A stretch of 64,000 nucleotides of DNA. It comes from Sthenelais limicola (lineage: Eukaryota > Annelida > Polychaeta > Phyllodocida > Sigalionidae). Made by a program: the position numbers and the translations under genes. Shown here in pieces: positions 61,826-64,000 of this stretch (position 1 is its first letter; every line of letters starts with the position of its first letter). The notes under the pieces were generated by a model. The model had not been told where the DNA came from. It made no database searches and worked only from the letters and a program-made list of their open reading frames with translations. Where the stretch lies: positions 115,022,169 through 115,086,168 of the forward strand of contig OW804097.1 of assembly GCA_942159475.1 (NCBI GenBank), read 5' to 3'.

Positions 61826-61975
61826 CAGTGATGTTTTACAGGAAAAAGAGTCACAAGTTGCAAAAAATGGATTTTGAAATTTTATTTTATTTGAAAAAAA
61901 AGTTTGACGACTTTATCAAAGCTCTGGGGCAAAAACAACCGGACAAAATCCTCCAAAGCATTAAGTATTATCATT
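61826..61975. mobile_element. MITE-B left-end and repeat F fragments
   Basis: GTGATGTTTTACAGGAAAAA + GAGTCACAAGTTGCAAAAA (61829-61868) is a MITE-B end. CAAAAACAACCGGACAAAAT + CCTCC at 61929 is from repeat F. Confidence 0.6.
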
Positions 61976-62385
61976 ATGATTATTATTATTATATTTAATA
62001 TTCTAAATTAGTAACTAGCGCTATATTACAGGATACTTGTGGCTAAATGTTTTCATGGCAAGAATATCTATTCTGATATCATGTCATTGATCAACTCTAC
62101 CATCTCTGGAGTCATTCGCGTCCGTCTAGCGTTCCATGGCTGATACATATTTCTATATTTAGAATTGTAACTATTTCGAGAAGACATCTGAGTGATCTGG
62201 CACAGAATGGTCATGGGTCACACAGATGGTATGGAAAACAATCTAGCTCAGGGGTTAGGGCACACACCCTGGCAGATTACGTCATAAATCATACCCTTAA
62301 GGGGGGGGGGTCATAGCTTCATTTCCCATTGGGGGAAACTAGATTAAACCCCTTCTGTTTCACCCGTTATGGTCCAGGCCTATTT
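61976..62385. other. no gene recognised
   Basis: Unique-looking; G-run at 62301-62310. Confidence 0.4.
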
Positions 62386-62603
62386 GGGTCAGATTTTCAG
62401 AAAATGTACAATCGGCAGCTCTGCAAAGTCGGTAACTTCTGCTAATTTAGACTGAAAAATTATGAATAATGGGAATATTAGAGTATCTATGGCATTGTGT
62501 TGGTAAAAAAAATGTATCTTTCATTGTGTCACTTTTGTCTTAAATTTTGGTCATTTGAGAGGATTGGTGAATGTGAATTGTACATTTTCTCACGATCTGA
62601 CCC
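62386..62603 (+). mobile_element. MITE-A copy, subfamily III
   Basis: GGGTCAGATTTTC start, CGATCTGACCC end; CTCTGCAAAGTCGGTAACTT inside as at 33088. Confidence 0.87.
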
Positions 62604-62817
62604 ATGTTTGCTATACTTTTACCTATATGAGTACATGTATTATATATATGCGCATTCTACAATTGGGAGTTCTACATCTCTCAATTGATGTAGAACTAGT
62701 GCTTTTCGGACTGGACGTTTAAAAAAAATGTTTAAAGAACTTTATCTATACCGGGTTATCAAGTCCCTTGTATAGGGGTTTTCACTTGTCCCATCAAACC
62801 TCATGTTAAACCTCATT
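62604..62817 (-). mobile_element. spacer and probable retroelement 3' end
   Basis: AAAAAAATGTTTAAAGAACTTTATCTATACCGGG at 62721 parallels 25435 and 57476 without a clean T-run. Confidence 0.35.
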
Positions 62818-63095
62818 TGTGATGTGTTCCAGGAAAATGAGTCATAAGTCACGAAAATTGGATTTTGAGATATCATATTTGAAAAGATAACATCAAGCCA
62901 TCATCTAATAAGTACTTTTATCTTTTTAGTTAGATATCTTTATTTTTGAAAACAAAAATTGCAATATTTCTGTGGCGATAATTACCAGTAAAGTAGCTGA
63001 ATATACTCAATAGGATGATCTAAGAAACGCACTCATATATTTAATAAAGAGTCTTGAATTTTGAAAAAACACATTTTCCTGAAACACATCACATT
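62818..63095 (-). mobile_element. MITE-B copy with internal deletion
   Basis: TGTGATGTGTTCCAGG start, CTGAAACACATCACA end; flanks TT and TT. About 278 bp, so about 120 bp shorter than the reference. Confidence 0.87.
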
Positions 63096-63188
63096 TGTCA
63101 AACTTCACATCAAAACTTCTAAGAGGATGGAGAGGGTTTTGCGTTCATACTTTAGCCCATTTCCATCTATTTGTTATCTCGCTGCAAT

Positions 63189-63548
63189 ATGTGATGTTCT
63201 TTAGAAAAATATGTCGCAAGTTGCCAAGTGTCGTATTTACAGAATATATTTGTGAGAATGTTTTCATTTTTAGAATGCGTAAGGCTTCCCATAGCCTGAA
63301 TACATATACCAAATTCCAGGACAGTGTAACAAATATGTATCCCTATATTTCTAAGGTAATCCAATTGAGAATATTTAGCTACTTTACTGGTACCTGCTCA
63401 CCAAGAAATATTTCAAACTTAAAAAAATAGAAATACTTATTTGATGTGCCAATGTTTAACATCATTACAATCAGCTTGATCTCATCATCTTTTCAAATAT
63501 GATATTTCAAATTCCATTTTTTGCAACTTGTGACTCATTTTCCTGATA
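63189..63548 (+). mobile_element. MITE-B copy
   Basis: ATGTGATGTTCTTTAGAAAA start, GACTCATTTTCCTGAT end. The last bases are lost. Confidence 0.83.
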
Positions 63549-63732
63549 AAATTTGTCAAGGGAAATGAGCTTTAGTTTGAATGCAAAAACCTCTTCATCT
63601 TCAGGGAAGGTTCGCTTCAAATTTCAAACTGAATAAGGAAAACAGATTTTGTCCCTTTGACTCACTTTTCCTAATGGAGCGAGGTACAGGTGTGATCCAC
63701 CAATACAACATACATTGCCTAGGCAGCGCAAT

Positions 63733-64000
63733 AGTGGTCCTGGGTAAGACCATAAAGTGACTTTCTGTCTCTTTTTCTCGCTCTGCCTTCTTCTCTATCT
63801 CTATTTCCTGGCTAAGACCATAAAGTGCCTTTCTGTCTCTTTTTCTCTGTCTCTCTCTCTGCCTTCTTCTCTATCTCTATTTCCTGGGTATGACCATAAA
63901 GTGCCTTTCTGTCTCTTTTCTCTCTCTGCCTTCTTCTCTATCTCTATTTCCTGGGTATGACCATGAAGTGCCTTTCTGTCTCTGTCTATCTCTCTCTGCC
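63733..64000 (+). repeat. repeat D copy cut by the window edge
   Basis: Four units of about 74 bp (TAAGACCATAAAGTGCCTTT-type) run off the end of the window. The (CTCA)n module is not reached. Confidence 0.85.

Noticed and set aside
1443..62688. Many 60-130 codon ORFs containing phrases such as MGQIFRKCTI, SDFQKMYN or KANCTFSENLT
   Set aside because: These are six-frame translations of MITE-A termini and their flanks, recurring on both strands in different frames. They are not a protein family.

Overview
This looks like intergenic or intronic DNA from a eukaryote, most likely a marine invertebrate. The sequence is AT-rich, has no compact ORFs, operons or ribosome binding sites, and is packed with short inverted-repeat elements, A-tailed retroelement ends, minisatellites and microsatellites. 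A tandem element that runs from TTGATAAGGGCGTAAAGCAAC into (CTCA)n at 27.6, 29.3, 34.8 and 63.7 kb recalls molluscan repeats of the TGAGTGAG...TTTACGCC kind. That comparison is from memory, so a mollusc is only a guess. I find no protein-coding gene I can name. The ORFs of 60-140 codons fall in repeats, in low-complexity tracts, or at lengths expected by chance at this base composition.

Three non-autonomous inverted-repeat families dominate; the names are mine. MITE-A (about 235 bp, more than 60 copies and fragments, roughly a fifth of the window by hand tally) has ends GGGTCAGATTTTC or GGGTGAAGTCGCC followed by a shared AGAAAATGTACAATT. Fifteen copies have a perfect 4-bp flanking duplication fitting WNWT. 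MITE-B (about 400 bp, about 22 copies) has terminal repeats starting TGTGATGTGTTTCAGG. MITE-C (about 350 bp, 7 copies) starts CAATAGGGGATTTGCAT and carries a YY1-like GCCGCCATTTTG. For MITE-A, '+' means the GGCAGCTG side comes first. For B and C the strand is equally arbitrary.

Layout. 0-6 kb: a pogo-like MITE, a C copy inside a small tandem repeat, a minisatellite grown from a MITE-A end (2.7-3.2 kb), an inverted MITE-A pair (4.05-4.5 kb), an 87-bp minisatellite (4.6-5.35 kb), and a foldback element flanked by a 14-bp direct repeat (5.4-5.8 kb). 6-24 kb: A/B copies, a SINE-like unit (10.4 kb), an RFX-box region (11.5 kb), a 550-bp CATY microsatellite (12.5-13.0 kb), two foldback elements (13.5-14.1 kb), a Helitron-like relic (20.8 kb), and a local duplication (21.6/22.1 kb). 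25-44 kb: a composite H-A-B block duplicated at 25 and 42 kb, with a retroelement-like insert in the 25-kb copy; a CCAAT/E-box/NRF1/ETS cluster at 30.5 kb; CRE plus two CTCF-like sites near 37 kb; a purine tract (39.2 kb); and an element inserted in a C copy (41.03-41.23 kb). 44-64 kb: an 820-bp GAGA tract, a 500-bp minisatellite open in all minus-strand frames (50.7-51.2 kb), a nested hairpin MITE (54.7-55.0 kb), another purine tract (56.2-56.9 kb), and a foldback element with eleven tandem ACAGGAAGTA units (58.6 kb).

No gene network can be read here. The functional candidates are short transcription-factor-site clusters. The strongest structural signal is the nesting and duplication history of the MITE families. 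Family sizes, orientations and boundaries were judged by eye.
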